NCBI GenBank assembly: GCA_037176705.1 | Contig: JBAWUJ010000109.1 | Location: forward strand, 124,001 to 188,000 | From: Molossus alvarezi | Taxonomy: Eukaryota > Chordata > Mammalia > Chiroptera > Molossidae | DNA: 64,000 nucleotides | Reading direction: 5' to 3' | Position numbers and translations under genes: made by a program | Shown: one piece after another, positions 44,311 through 57,186 of the stretch | Numbering within the stretch: the stretch's first letter is position 1 | Layout of the letters: each line of letters starts with the position of its first letter | Notes under the pieces: model-generated | What the model was told of the DNA's origin: nothing | Databases searched by the model: none | The model's input: the letters and a program-made list of their open reading frames with translations, nothing else

Positions 44311-47300
44311 CATTTATTTATTTAATTTTTGGTATCTTTCCTTGTTTCATATTATTTTATTTGTTTATTTTTTATTTGTTTGTGTTACAGATGTTTCTCA
44401 CTTATTTTCCCCATTGACACCTCCTCCCCTTCCCCTTGTCACATCCCCAGCTTTGTTGTCTATGTTCATTGGTCATGCATACATGCATGTAAGTTCTGTG
44501 ATTTATCTCTTTTCCCCAAAACCCCCTCCTCAGAGACTTGTCAGTCTGTACCCCACTTCTATGTTTCTGGGTTAATTTTGTTCAGCAGTTTGTTTAGTTC
44601 ATTATATTCCACAAAATAAGTGAGATCATGTGGTATTTGTGTTTCTTTGATTTGCTTGTTTCACTTAGAAAAATATTCTCTAGGCCCTTCCATGCCATCA
44701 CAAAGGATGAAAGATTTTTCTTTCTTACAGCTGCATAGTATTCCATTATGTACATGCACCAGGAATTTTTAATCCACTCATCTACTGATGGACACTTGGA
44801 TTGTTTCTAGATCTTAGCTATTGTAAACAGTGCAGCTATGAACATAGGGGTACATATATTCTTTTGGATTGGTGTTTAAGAGTATATTCCTAGAAGTGAG
44901 ATCACTAAATAAAATAGCAATTCAATTTTTTACTTTTTCAGGTAACATTATTGTATTTTCCACAGTGGCTGCACCAATCTGGATTCTATCCAACAGTGTA
45001 CTAGAGTCCTCTTTTCTTCACATCCTCACCAACACTTGTTTGATGATTTGTTGATGGCGGCCATTCTGAGAGATGTGAGGTGGTACCACATGGTTGTTTT
45101 AATTTGCATCTCTTTGATGATTAGTGATGTTGAGCATTTCTTCATATGCCTCTTGGCCATTTGTACGTCCTGTTTGGAGAGGTATCTATTTAGGTCCACT
45201 GCCCATTTCTTAATTGGGTTCTTTGTCTTCCTATTGTTGAGTTTTATAAGGACTTCATATATTTAGGAAATTAACCCTTATCTGCTATATCATGGGCGAT
45301 TATGGTCTTCCAGATAGTAGGATCTCTTTCCATTTTGATGGTTGTTTCTTTTGCTGTGCAGACACTTTTCAGTTTGATGTACTCCAATGTGTTGATTTAT
45401 TTTTATTTTTATTTTTATTTTTTGGTGTGTATGTGTCTGTTGCCTTAAGTGTTGTATCAGTGAAAATTCTGCTCTCTATGTCTGAAAATTTGTTGTCTGT
45501 ACTTTCTTCTAGGATTTGTATAAATTCACAAGGTACATTTAAGTATTTTATCCATTTCAAGTTTATTCTGATGTATGCTGTAAATTGGTGGTCTAGCTTC
45601 ATTTTATTTTGCAAGTAGCAGTCCAATTTTTCCAAAACCATTTATTGAAGAGACTGTCTTGACTCCACTGTATGTTCTTCCCACCTTTGTGAATTGTTAA
45701 TTGAGCATATTGTCTCGGGTCAATTTCTGGGTTTTCTATTCTGTTGCATTTATCTATGTGCCTGTTCCTGTGTCAGTACCAGGCTTATTTTTATTACAGT
45801 GGCTTTGTGGTATAACCTGAAATCTGGTAATGTGACCCTCCTCCTTTGTTCTTTTTCAAGATTTGTGTGGCTACTGGGGTAATTTTTAGTTTTATATAAA
45901 CTTTTGGAGTGTTTGTTCTAGTTCTGTGTAGTAGGTGTTGGTATTTTGGTCAGGATTGCATTGAATGTATAGATTGCTTTTGGTAGTAGGGACATTTTAA
46001 TGATGTTAATTTTTCCATTCCATGAACAAGGTATATGCTTTCAATTTTTTATATCTCCCTTCACTTCTGATTGTAATGATTTGTTGTCATCTGTTAAGAG
46101 GTACTTTACTTCTTTAGTGAAGTTTATTCCTAGGTATTTTAATTTCTTGTACTATGGTGGTAAATGAAATTGATTTTTTAGTTTTTCTTTCTGTGATTTC
46201 ATCTTTGGTGTATAAAAATACCATCAATTTCTTGACATTAATTTTGCATCCTACCATTTTGCCAATTTCATTTATTAAGTCTAGTAGATTTTTGTTGGAG
46301 TCTTTAGGGTTTTCTTTGTACCATATTATGTCATTTACATATAATGACAGTTTCACTTCTTCCTTTTCAATTTGGATACCCTTTATTTTTTCTTCATGTC
46401 TAATTGCTGTGTCTAAGACTTCCAGTTCTATGTTAAATAAGAGTGGCAAAAGTGGGCATCCCTGTCTTGTTCTCTTTATTAAGGGGAATGCCTTTTTTTT
46501 GTCCATTTAGTATGGTGTTGGCTATGTTTTTCATATGTGGCTTTTATTATATGGTGATATGATCCCTCTATTCCCACATTGCTGATCGTTTTTATCAGAA
46601 ATGGGTGCAGGATTTTGTTGAATACTTTTTTTTTTTTAAGCATATATTGATATGATCATATGGTTTTTATCTTTTATTTTGTTTAAGCGATGTAGCACAT
46701 TTATTGATTTGCCCATATTGTACCAATCTTGAGAGCCTGGAATGTAACCCACTTGGTCATGATGTATGATGTGTTTTATGTATTGCTGGATTTGATTTGC
46801 TAATATTTTGTTAAGAATTTTGGCATGTGTGTTAATCAGGAATATTGACCTGTAGTTTTCTTTGGTTTGTAGTGTCTTTATCTGTTTTGGGAATTACGAT
46901 TATGTTGGCCTCATAGAGTGTGTTTGGAAGCGTTCCATCTTCTTGGATTTCTTGAAATAATTTTAGAAGGATGGACGTTAGTTTTTTGAATGTTCAGTAA
47001 AACTCCCCCATGAAGCTGTCCGAGCCTGGGCTTTTGTTTGCTGGGAGATTTGTGGTTATACCTTCAATTTTCTTAGTTGTGATTGGTCTGTTCAAGTTTT
47101 CTATCTCTTCCCCATTCAGTTCTGGGAGATTATGTATTCCTAGAAATTTGTCCTTTTGTTCATCTTTTGAATTATTTTTAGTCTGTATTTTGACTATTTG
47201 TGCTGTGATCTTTGCTGTTCATTTCCTACTACTTACTCTTGTTTTGTTTTGTTTTTTTCTGTTTGTTTGTTTCTAGTTTTTTTAAGTTCTGATGTAAGAT

Positions 47301-48315
47301 AGTCAATTAGAAATTCTAGTTTCCTGAGGTAGACATGTATGGTATAAACTTCCCTATCAGGACTACTTTCACTGAATCCCATTGATTTAGCTCTGCTATC
47401 TTATTTAATCCATTTCACTAATCTCTTCTCCTGTAGAATATCTTGTTCTTTCATTTGGGACTTGTTTTTTTGTTTCACCATTGTGGCTGTCTCAGTGGGT
47501 TTTAGAGCCTGCCCAATTTTCCTTGTGGGTGTTGGTGTTTTTCTGGTGTGGCTCCCTTTTCTGGTTTGGATAAGTGTGAAAGAATGTGTGTTAAACACTA
47601 CTCTCAAGGATTATTTTCCTTGGTAGATTGGAAGGCCAAGAAAATGTTCATTTATCCTCTAGCTTTTTCCTGACAGTCATTCGTCTCACATACTTGATAA
47701 ACCTCAATTTGTAGCCCTCAGATGTATGAAAAATTCCTTAGGTATAAGAGGATTTCCAGAGGGTGGGACACTTGATTTCTGTCAGACAGTATAAGGTAAT
47801 GAGCCTCAATTTGCATTTTTAGGTCAGCCTGGTGGTGTTGAATTCCTGAGGCAGGGGCCATTGCTTCTCCCAAGGCTCTGAGAAGAAGCTCCTTGAATAA
47901 GGTGGGTGCTGTTGTATGAAGGATTGATAACAGCGCATAACTCCCAGTGTCCTTTCCTCCATTTCTTTTCTGAACCAAGAGCCCTAGACTCTATCCTCCC
48001 ATTTTCACTATAGTTAGCCTTCCCTCTGCTGGAGCACAAGGTAAATGGATGTACTTGATTTTGTGCTATTTAAAACCCGTGCTCTTTAAGCTAAAGTAGC
48101 CTTCAGCTATTGTTTGTTGGCCCCCAGCCTGCTCTATCACACCTTTACAGTTTCTACCAAGCTCAATTTGGCATCCTCTTTCTGTCTTTAGTTATACAGG
48201 TTCTCTCAGCTGTTTTTAGTTGGTTTTTCCCAATGTTGTGTTTTTATTTTCATTGTAGTTTCAGTTTGGTTGTCGGAGGAGGTTTGGTAGCTTTCATTTA
48301 CTCCACTGCCATTTT
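44311..48315 (-). mobile_element. Antisense L1, subfamily I, 5'-complete with internal deletion
   Basis: 3' UTR near 44390-44560, ORF2 to about 47390, then a direct jump to the ORF1 start and 5' UTR at about 47400-48312. The endonuclease, spacer and most of ORF1 are gone. The ORF1 start (MVKQKNKSQMKEQDILQEKR) is at about 47488-47430. The RT box is changed from YADD to YVND (46330-46341). The 5' end and flank match the copies ending at 3612 and 53712. Confidence 0.83.
46114..46506 (-). pseudogene. L1 ORF2 RT palm with altered catalytic box
   Basis: A 130-codon frame: KAFPLIKRTRQGCPLLPLLF, FNIELEVLDTAIRHEEKIKG, VKLSLYVNDIIWYKENPKDS, GKMVGCKINVKKLMVFLYTK. The catalytic YADD reads YVND, replacing the first metal-binding aspartate, so RT activity would be lost. 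Confidence 0.85.
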
Positions 48316-48530
48316 CCCTTCCCTTTAATGTTTTATAAAATTTTATTTTTGTAATAATACTGAATCACTAAATATAAATACATATGATTTCTTCCATCTC
48401 TTCATGACATCCCAAATATAAAATCACAAATAGAAAACTGAGGTCCTGAGAGAAGACACATGAGAATTCAGGGTAAAAAGAGCTCAAAATCCACATTTCT
48501 GTATACATTGGTCATGATCTGAAACACCCC
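48316..48530. repeat. Duplicated flank, copy 2
   Basis: Near-identical by eye to 3616-3825, including AAATATAAATACATATGATT and the MIR-like GAGGTCCTGAGAGAAGACAC (from 48440). It joins the L1 5' end on the left and a TATC array on the right in the same order. Confidence 0.85.
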
Positions 48531-48726
48531 ATATCTATCTATATTTATGTTTATGTCTATATATATATCGATATCGATGTCCACATCTATATCTATATCT
48601 ATATCATCTCTCTATATCTATATCTATATCTATATCTATCTATATCTATATCTATACATAATCTATATCATCTGTGTTTACCTATCTAATCTATCTATAT
48701 CATTTATATTTATATCTATATGGTAA
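48531..48726. repeat. TATC/TATCTA microsatellite, copy 2
   Basis: Same position as the arrays at 3826-4045 and 53926-54047. Confidence 0.9.
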
Positions 48727-48985
48727 TTTATTTATGTTATTATTATTAATTTATTTATTTATTGACTTTTGTTCTAGATGTTTCTGTGTTTCCCCCTAAT
48801 CATTCTTCCTCCCCCTCGCTCCCTGCCCTTTCTCCAGCTTTTGGTCCATGTCCATTGTTCATGCATACATGCATATAAGTTCTGGGGTTTATCTCTCCCT
48901 CACTTCCCCCTGTTGTGGGGATTGTCAGTCTGTACCCCACTTCAAGGACTTTGGGACTACCCCATTCCTCAGACTGTTACTTTCA

Positions 48986-49423
48986 TTATATTCCACAGAT
49001 AAGTGATATCATATAATACTTTCCTATCTCTGTTTGGCTTGTTTTACTTAGGATAATACTTTCCAGGTCCCTCCATGTTGTCACAAAGGATAAGAGACCT
49101 TTCTTTCTTAGAATTGCATAGTACTCCATTGTGTATATGTACCACAGCTTTTTTATCCATTCATCTACTGATAAAAATTTGGGCTGTTTCCAAATCTTAA
49201 CCATTGTAAATAGTGCTGCTCTGAACATGGGGGTACATATATTCTTTATGATTGGTGTTTCTGGCTTCTTACGGTATATTCCTAGACGTGGAATCACTGG
49301 GTCAAATGGAAGTTCAATTTTTAAGTTTTTAAGGTAACACCACATTGTTTTCCATAGTGGCTGCACCAGTCTGCATTCCCACCAGCAGTGTACTGGAGTC
49401 CCCTTTCTCCACACCCTCTCCAA
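48986..49423 (-). pseudogene. L1 ORF2 C-terminal region with cysteine motif
   Basis: A 145-codon frame: [20 protein letters not shown] (cysteine/tryptophan-rich region), LPFDPVIPRLGIYRKKP, NICTPMFRAALFTMVKIWKQ, LWYIYTMEYYAILRKKGLL, and the C-terminus ending YYMISLICGI. This is the nucleic-acid-binding tail of ORF2p. The frame upstream is shifted (49646-49329 holds the preceding [20 protein letters not shown] part). Confidence 0.85.
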
Positions 49424-49786
49424 GATTTGTTGTTTGATGATTTTTGATGGCAGCCATTCTGACAGGTGTGAGGTGATATCTCATTGTTGTTTTAATTTGC
49501 CTCTCTCTGATGATTAATGATGTTGAGCATTTCTTCATATGTCTCTTAGCCATTTGTATGTCCTGTTTGGAGAGGTGTCTATTTAGTTCCTCTGCCCATT
49601 TCTTAATTGGGTTCTTAGTCTTCCTATGGTTGAGTTTTATAAGCACTCTATATATTTACATATTAATCCTTATCTGATGCAACATTGGCAATTATGGTCT
49701 TCCACATAGTAGGATCCGTTTCCATTTTTATGGTTGTTTCTTTTGTTGTGCAGAAGCTTTTCACTTTGATGTAGTCCCAGTGGTTA

Positions 49787-49790
<4 letters not shown>

Positions 49791-49820
<30 letters not shown>
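49791..49820. repeat. TG dinucleotide microsatellite
   Basis: About 14 uninterrupted TG units inside ORF2 text, absent from sister L1 copies at this position, which have T-rich sequence instead. Confidence 0.9.
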
Positions 49821-49827
<7 letters not shown>

Positions 49828-52800
49828 CTGTTGCCTTAGGTGTTGTATCAGTGAAAATTCTTCTATGTCTGAAATTTTGTTGCCTGAACTTTCTTTTAGA
49901 ATTTTTATGGATTCACGTGTTACATTTAAATATTTTATCCATTTTGAGTTTATTCTCACGTATGGTGTAAATTGTTGGTCTAGCTTTATATATATATATA
50001 TATATAAATTTGCAATTGGCTGCCCAATATTTCCTAAATCGTTTATTGAAGAGACAATCCTGATTCCACTGTATGTTGTAGCCAACTTTGTCAAAAGTTA
50101 ATTGAGCATATTGTCTCGGGTCAATTTCTGGCTTCTCTATTCTGTTGCATTGATCTATCTGCCTGTTCCTGTGCCAGTACTAGGCTTATTTTTATTACAG
50201 TGGCTTTGTGGTATAACCTGAAATCTGGTAATGTGATCCCTTCTTTTTCTTCTTTTTCAAGATTTCTGTGGCTACTAGGGGTCATCTTTAGTTTCATATA
50301 AACTTTTGGAGTGTTTGTTCTAGTTCTGTGAAGTAAGTCACTGTTATTTTGGTGAGGATTGTATTGAATGTATAGATTGCTTTGTTAATTCTTTCATTCC
50401 ATGAACAAGGTATATGCTTTCACCTGTTAATATCTTCCTCCACTTCTAATTTCAATGACATGTAGTTATCTGTGAAGTTTATTCCTAGGTATTTTAATTT
50501 ATTTTTTGCTGTGATGGTAAATGGAATTGATTTTTTAGTTTTTCTTTCTGTGATTTCAACTTTGGTGTATAAAAATGCTATCAATTTCTCGACATTAATT
50601 TTGTATCTTGTCACTTTGCCAAACTCTTTTATTAAGTCTAATAGATTTTTGATGGAGTCTTTAGGGTTTCTATGTACCATATTATATCATCTGCATATAA
50701 TGACAGTTTCACTTCCTCCTTTCCAGTTTGGATCCCTTTTATTTTTTCTTCTTGTCTAATTACTGTGTCTAAGACTTCCAGTACTGTGTTCAATAAGAGT
50801 GGTATAAGTGGCATCCCTGTCCTGTTCTCATTTATGCTTTTTGTTTTTGCCCATTGAGTATGTTGTAACCTTTATTATATTGCAATAAGACCCCCTATTC
50901 CCACATTGATGTGATCATATGGTTTTTTCTTTTATTTAGCTTATGCGATGTATCACATTTATTGATTTGCACATATTGTACCATCCTTGAGTGCCTGGAG
51001 TGTAACACACTTGATTATAATGAATAATGTGTTTGATGTATTTGCTAATATTTTGTTAAGAATTTTGGCATCTTTGGTAATCAGGGATATTGGCCCGTAG
51101 TTTTCTTTTGTTTGTAATGTCTTTATCTGATTTGGGAATTAAGATTATGCTAGCTTCCTAGAGTGTGTTGGAAAGTGTTATGTCTTCCGGGATTTTTTGA
51201 AAGAGTTTGAGAAGAATGGGTGTTAGTTTTTTGTATGTTCAATATAACTTCCCTGTGAAGCCGTCTGAGCCTTGGCCTTTGTTTGCTGGGAGATTCTTGA
51301 TTATATCTTCAGTTTTCATAGTTGTGATTGGTCTGTTCAAGTTTTCTATCTCTTCCCAGTTCAGCGCTGGGGGATTATGTATTTATAGAAATTTGTCCAT
51401 TTGTTCATTTTTTGAATTATTTTTAGTCTCCATGTTGTTTATTTCTGCACTGATCTTTGCTATTCATTTCCATCTACTTTCTCTGAGTTTTTGTTGTTGT
51501 TTGTTTGTTTTGTTTTCTTTCTAGTTCTTTAATGTTCTGATGTGAGATAGTCAATTAGAAAATCTAGTTTCCTGAGATAGACATGTATGGTGTAAACTTT
51601 CCTATCAGGACTCGTTTCATTGAATCCCATTGATTTAGTGTTGTTGTGTGTTCATTTTCATTGGTCTCTATGAAGTTTTTAATTTTTTCTTGATCTCCTT
51701 GTGAACCTATTCATTGTTTAATAACATGCTGTGTAGTCTTAATATGTAGACATGTTTTTGTATAATTCATTTCTAGTTTCCCATCTCTTTACTGTCTACC
51801 TATGTAAGGCTTTTGTTGTGAGTTGGGTCCCTTCTGAACAATATATATATATGAGCTATGCATTCTTATCTATTCAGCTACTCTGTGTCTTTTCATGCGA
51901 ATGTTTAATCTATTTGTGTTTAAGACAATTATTGATATGTACTTATTTATTGCAATTTTTATTTATTATGGTTACATTTCTCTTCCTATTTACTCTGCTT
52001 ATTGCAGCTTCCCTTTTCACATTTCTTAGAGAGCTGGTTGTTGCTAACATATTCTATTAGCCTTTTGTCTGGGAAGCTCTTCCTCTATTTCACCTTCTAT
52101 TTTCAATGATAGTTGTGCTTGATAGAGTCATCTTGGATTCAGATCCGTGTTTTTCCTAACCTTAATCACTTCATGACTTTCTCCTCTGTCCAGTAGTGTT
52201 TTTGTTGAGCATTCAGCTGATAAGGTTATGTGGATTTCTTTGTGGGTCATCTGTTGTGTATTTCTTGCCATGTTTCAAATTCTATTTCTCTCTTTAATTT
52301 TGGCCTGTTAATTATTATGTGTCTCGATGTGGACCTCTTTGGATGCTTCAAAGTTGAAGCTCTTTGTGCTTCTTGAAGATATGTGCCATTTTTCTTCACC
52401 AAGTTATGAGTGTTTTCTGACATGATTTCTTCAAATATATTCTTTATCCCTTGCTCATTTTCTTCTTTTCCTGGAATTTCTATGATGTGTGTGCTATTGT
52501 GTTTCATGGTGTCCCACAGTTCTCTTAGGCTTTCTGTTTTGTAATTGTTTGATTCCTTTTGGTTCTCTTATTGGGTGATATTTTGTACCCTGTCTTCTAA
52601 TTCACTGATCTAATCCTTGGCTTTCTCTGACCTGCTTTTTATTCCTTCCAATGTGTTCTTTATATCTGCCATTTCATTATTTATTTCCAGTTTGTTCATT
52701 TTCAACGTTTCTTTATCTTCAATCATGCTGTTGAGCTCATTACTTATGTTGTTGAGCTTCCTCATAGTATTACTCCTAATTCTAGCTCCGATATCTTGTT

Positions 52801-53715
52801 TAATCCATTTCACTTATCTCTTCACCTGTAGAATATCTTATTCTTTCATTTGGGACTTGATTTTTTTGTTTCAGCATTGTGGCTGTCTCACTGGGTTTTA
52901 GAGCCTGCCAAATTTTCCCTGTGGGTGTTGGTGTTTTTCTGGTTGTGGCTCCCTTTACTGGGTTTGGATAACTGTGAAGTAACCCATGTTAAACACTACT
53001 CTCAAGGATTATTTTCCTCAGTATATTGGAAGGCCACAAAAATGTTCATTTATACTCTAGCTTTTTTTTGGCAGCCATTAGTCTCATTAACTTCATGAAC
53101 CTCAATTTGTAACCCTCAAATGTATGAAAAATTTCTTAGGGATAAGAGGATTTCCAGAGGGTGGGACACTTGATTTCTGTCAGACAGTATAAGGTAATGA
53201 GCCTCAATTTGCATTTTCAGGTCAGCCTGGTGGTGTTGAATTCCTGAGGCAGAGGCTATTGCTTCTCCCAAGGCTCTGAGAAGAATCTCCTTGAATAAGG
53301 TGGCTGCTATTCTATGAAGGATTGATAACAGCACAAATCTCCCAGTGTCCTTCCGTCCAGTTGTTTTCTGAACCAAGCGTCCTGGACTCTCTCCTCACAT
53401 TTTCACTGCAGTCAGCCCTCCCTCTGCTGGATCTCAAGGTAACTAAATGTACTTGATTTTGTGCTGTTTAAAACCCCTGCCTTCTCAGCTGAAGCAGTCT
53501 TCCGCTATTGTTTGTGGGCCCCCAGCCTGCTCTGTCGACAGTTTCTACCAGGCTCAATTTGGCACCCTCTTTCTGTCCCTGGTTATACAGGTTCTCTCAA
53601 CTGTTTGGAGTTGGTTTTTCCCAATTTTGTGTCTTTGTTTTTGTTGTAGTTTCAGTTTGGTTGTTGGATGAGGTTTGTGAGCTTTCATTTACTCCACTAC
53701 CATGTTCCCTTCCAC

Positions 53716-53925
53716 TTAATATTTTATGAAATATTATCCTGGTAATAATACTGAATCACCAATATTAGTACTTATTAGTTCTTCAACCTCTTCATGACAT
53801 CCCAAATAAAGAAATTCAGAAATAGAAAACTGAGGCCCTGAGAGAAGACACATGAGGAGTCAGGGGAAAGAGACTCAAAATCCTCATTTCTGGACACATT
53901 GGTAGTGATCTGAAACAATTCATAT
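53716..53925. repeat. Duplicated flank, copy 3
   Basis: Third copy of the non-L1 flank (GAGGCCCTGAGAGAAGACAC from 53832), somewhat more diverged than copies 1 and 2. Confidence 0.8.
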
Positions 53926-54047
53926 CTGTCTATATCTATATCTATATCATTTATATCTATCTATATCTATACCTAATCTATTTTTATCGTCTGTGTCTAT
54001 ATCTAATCTATTTATATCACCTATATTTATATTTATATAGTTATTTA
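53926..54047. repeat. TATC microsatellite, copy 3
   Basis: Shorter array in the same position as the other two. Confidence 0.85.
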
Positions 54048-55150
54048 TTTTTCATTATTAATTAATTCATTTAGTTTTGTTCCAGAGGTTTCTCCTTTTC
54101 CCCCCACTCCTTCCGCCTCGACCTCCCTCCGTGCCCTGTCTCCAGTTTTTTTGTCCATGTGCACTGTTCATGCTTACATGCACATAAATTCTGTGCTTTA
54201 TCTCTCCCTCACAACCCCCTCTTGGGGATTGTCGGTTTGTACCCCACTTCTATGTCTTTGGGACTACCCCATTCCTCAGACTGTTACTTTCTTTATATTC
54301 CACAGATAGGTGACATCATATGATACTTTCCTTTCTCTGTTTGGCTTGTTTCACTTAGAAAAATACTTTCCAGTTCCCTCCATGTCGTCACAATGGATAA
54401 GAGATCTTTCTTTCTTATAGCTGCATAGTACTCCATTGTGTATATGTACCACGGGCTTTTTTATCCATTTGTCTACTGATGAAAATTTGAGCTTTTTCTA
54501 GATCTTAGCTATTGTAAATTGTGCTGCTATGAACATAGGGGTAGGGTACATTCCTAGAATTGGGATCACTGGGTCAAATGGAAGTTCAATTTTTACTTTT
54601 TTGAGGTAACACCATATTGTTTTCCATTGTGGCTGCACCAGTCTGCATTCCCTCCAGCAGTGTACTGGAATCCCCTTTCTCCACATCCTCGCCAAGACTT
54701 GTTGGATGATTTGTTGATGGCGGCCATTCTGACAGGTGTGAGGTGACATCTCGTTGTTGTTTTAATTTGCATCTCTCTGCTGATTTGTGATGTGGAGCAT
54801 TTCTTCATATATCTCTTAGCCATTTCTATGTCCTGTTTTGAGAGGTGTCTATTTAGTTCCTCTGCCTATTTTTTAAATTGGTTGTTTATCTTCCTGTGTT
54901 TGAGTTTTATAAGCACTCTTTATATTTTGGAAATTAACCTTTATCTGATGCATCATTGGGGATTATAGTGTTCCAGATAGTAGGAACCCTTTTCATTTTG
55001 ATGGTTGTTTTATTTTCTGTGCAGAAGCTTTTCAGTTTGATGTAGTCCCACGTATTTATTTATTCATTTATTTTTTCTTTTGGTGTGTATGTGTCTGTTG
55101 GCTTAGGTGTTGTATCAATGAGAATTCTGCTGTGTATCCTGTGTGAAATT
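54048..55150 (-). mobile_element. Antisense L1, 5'-truncated
   Basis: 3' UTR complement, then ORF2 C-terminal text with a small deletion near 54545, ending at about 55150 before a CTAT-rich spacer. It is the counterpart of 4046-6404, which has extra nested sequence. Confidence 0.82.
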
Positions 55151-55336
55151 TTGCTGTTAAATCCACATCTATATGTACCACTTCTATCTGTAACTAGCTA
55201 TCTATCATCTGTCTACCATCTACCCATGCATTTACCTATCTTCTGTTCTCTATCCATCTTCAATCTATTATCTATCAATCATCTATGTACGAGCTAATGA
55301 TCTATCTCAAGCACAAGTTACATTTTAGATTTTTCA
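55151..55336. repeat. CTAT-rich spacer, copy 2
   Basis: Shares with 6405-6561 the core CTGTAACTAGCTATCTAT and the following TATCAATCATCTATGTAC and ATCTATCTCAA text, ending in GTTACATTTTAGAT, the decayed match of the left TSD at 6562-6574. Confidence 0.8.
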
Positions 55337-56619
55337 GTTTTGTTTTATTTTATTTTTTTAATATAATTAATTAATTTATTTTTGTTACAGATATTTCACC
55401 TTTTCCCCCCACTGATTAACCTCTCCCCCTCCCTCCCCGCCCTCTTCCTAGCTTTGTTGTCCATATCCGTTGTTTATACATGCATACATATAAGTTCTGT
55501 AAGTTCTGTGGTTTATCCCCCCCACCCCACCTTCTCTCCTGGGAATAGTCAGTCTGTACCGCACTTCCACGTCTCTGGCTCTACCCCATTCCTCAGACTA
55601 TTATGTTCATTATATTCCACAAATAAGTGAGATCATATGATACTTGTCATTCTCTGCAAGCCTTGTTTCGCTTAGGATGTCACTTTTCAGGTTCCTCAAC
55701 GTCGTCTCAAAGGATGAGATCTTTCTTTCTTACAGGTGCATATACTCCATTGTGCATTTGTATCACACTTTTTATATCCATTCTTGTACTGTTGGACATT
55801 TGGCCTGTTTCCATATCTTAGCTATTGTAAATAATGCTGCTGCAAACATGGGAGTACATATATTCTTCTGATTGGTGTTTCAGGCTTTGTAGGGTGTATT
55901 CCTAGAAGTGGGATCACTGAGTCATATGGGAGTTCAATTTTTAATTTTTTGAGGTAACACCATGATGTTTTCCATAGTGGCTGCACCAGTCTACATTCTC
56001 ACCAGCAGTGTACTGGAGTCCCCTTTCTCCACACCCTTGCCAAACTTTTTGTTTGATGATTTGTTGATGGTGGCAGTTCTGACAGGTATGAGGTGATACC
56101 TCGTTGTTATAATTTGCATCTCTTTGATGATTACTGATATTGAGAATTTCGTCATATATCTCTTAGCCATTTGTATGTCCTGTTGGAGAGGTGTCTATTT
56201 AGTTCCTCTGCCCATTTTTTAATTGGGTTCTTTGTCTTCCTTTTGTTGAGTTGTATGTGCACTCTCTATATATTTGACATTAAACCCTTATTTGATATAT
56301 CATTGGCAATTATGCTCTCTCTGATACAGTGGGTAACCTTTCCAGAAGCTTTTGAGTTTGATGTAGTCCCATGGGTTCATTTTCTCCTTTGTTTCTGTTG
56401 CCTTAGCTGATGTATCAGTGAAAATTCAGCTGTGTATGATGTCTGAAATTTATTGCCTACAGTTTCTTCTAGGATTTTTATGGATTCACATTTAAGTCTT
56501 TTATTCATGTTGAGTTTATACTTGTGTATGGTGTAAGTTTATGGTCTAGTTTCTTTCTTTCTTTTTGCATGTAGCTGTCCAGTTTTCCCAACACCATTTA
56601 TTAAAATGGCTGTCTTTAC

Positions 56620-57186
56620 TCACTGTATGATCTTGCCACCTTTGTCAAATATTAATTGAGCATATTGCCTTGGTTCCATTTCTGGATTCTCTGTTCTGTT
56701 CCACTGGTGTATATGCCTGTTCTTGTGCCAGTACCAGGCTGTTTTGATTACACTGGCATTGTAGTATAACCTGAAATCTGGTAATATGATCCCTCCAACT
56801 TTGTTCTTCTTTTTCAAGATTTTTGTGGCTATTCGAGATATTTTTGGTTCCATATGAACTTTTGAAGTATTTTTTTCTAGTTCTGTGAAGTATGTTGTTG
56901 GTATTTTGATGGAGATTGCATTGAATCTATAGATTGCTTTGGGTAATATGGACAATTTCATGATGTTGATTCTTCCAATCCATGAACAAGGTATGTGCTT
57001 CCACTTTTTTATATCTTCCTCTATTTCTTTTTTCAATGATCTGTAGTTTTCTGAGAATAGGTCATTTATTTCTTTGGTTAAGTTTATTCCTAGGTATTTT
57101 AACTTTTTTGCTGCAGTGGTAAATGGGATTGTTTTTTCAGTTTCTCTTTCTTTGAATTCATCATTGGTGTGTAAGAGTGTCCTCAA
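56620..57186 (-). pseudogene. L1 ORF2 RT thumb and downstream region
   Basis: A 188-codon frame: [100 protein letters not shown]. It is the longest RT piece of this element and lies just C-terminal to the FADD box, separated from it by a frameshift near 57190-57260. Confidence 0.87.

Larger units (their letters stand above)
48727..53715 (-). mobile_element. Antisense L1, subfamily I, near full length, endonuclease core deleted
   Basis: Both ends are present: 3' UTR complement at about 48780-48920 and the 5' UTR end near 53712. ORF2 keeps a YADD box (50686-50697). The endonuclease lacks the same block (junction near 51778) as two other copies. ORF1 fragments lie at 52813-52610 (coiled coil) and 52507-52247. 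A TG microsatellite at 49791-49820 and a TA run near 49987-50006 lie in ORF2. Many frame breaks. Confidence 0.85.
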
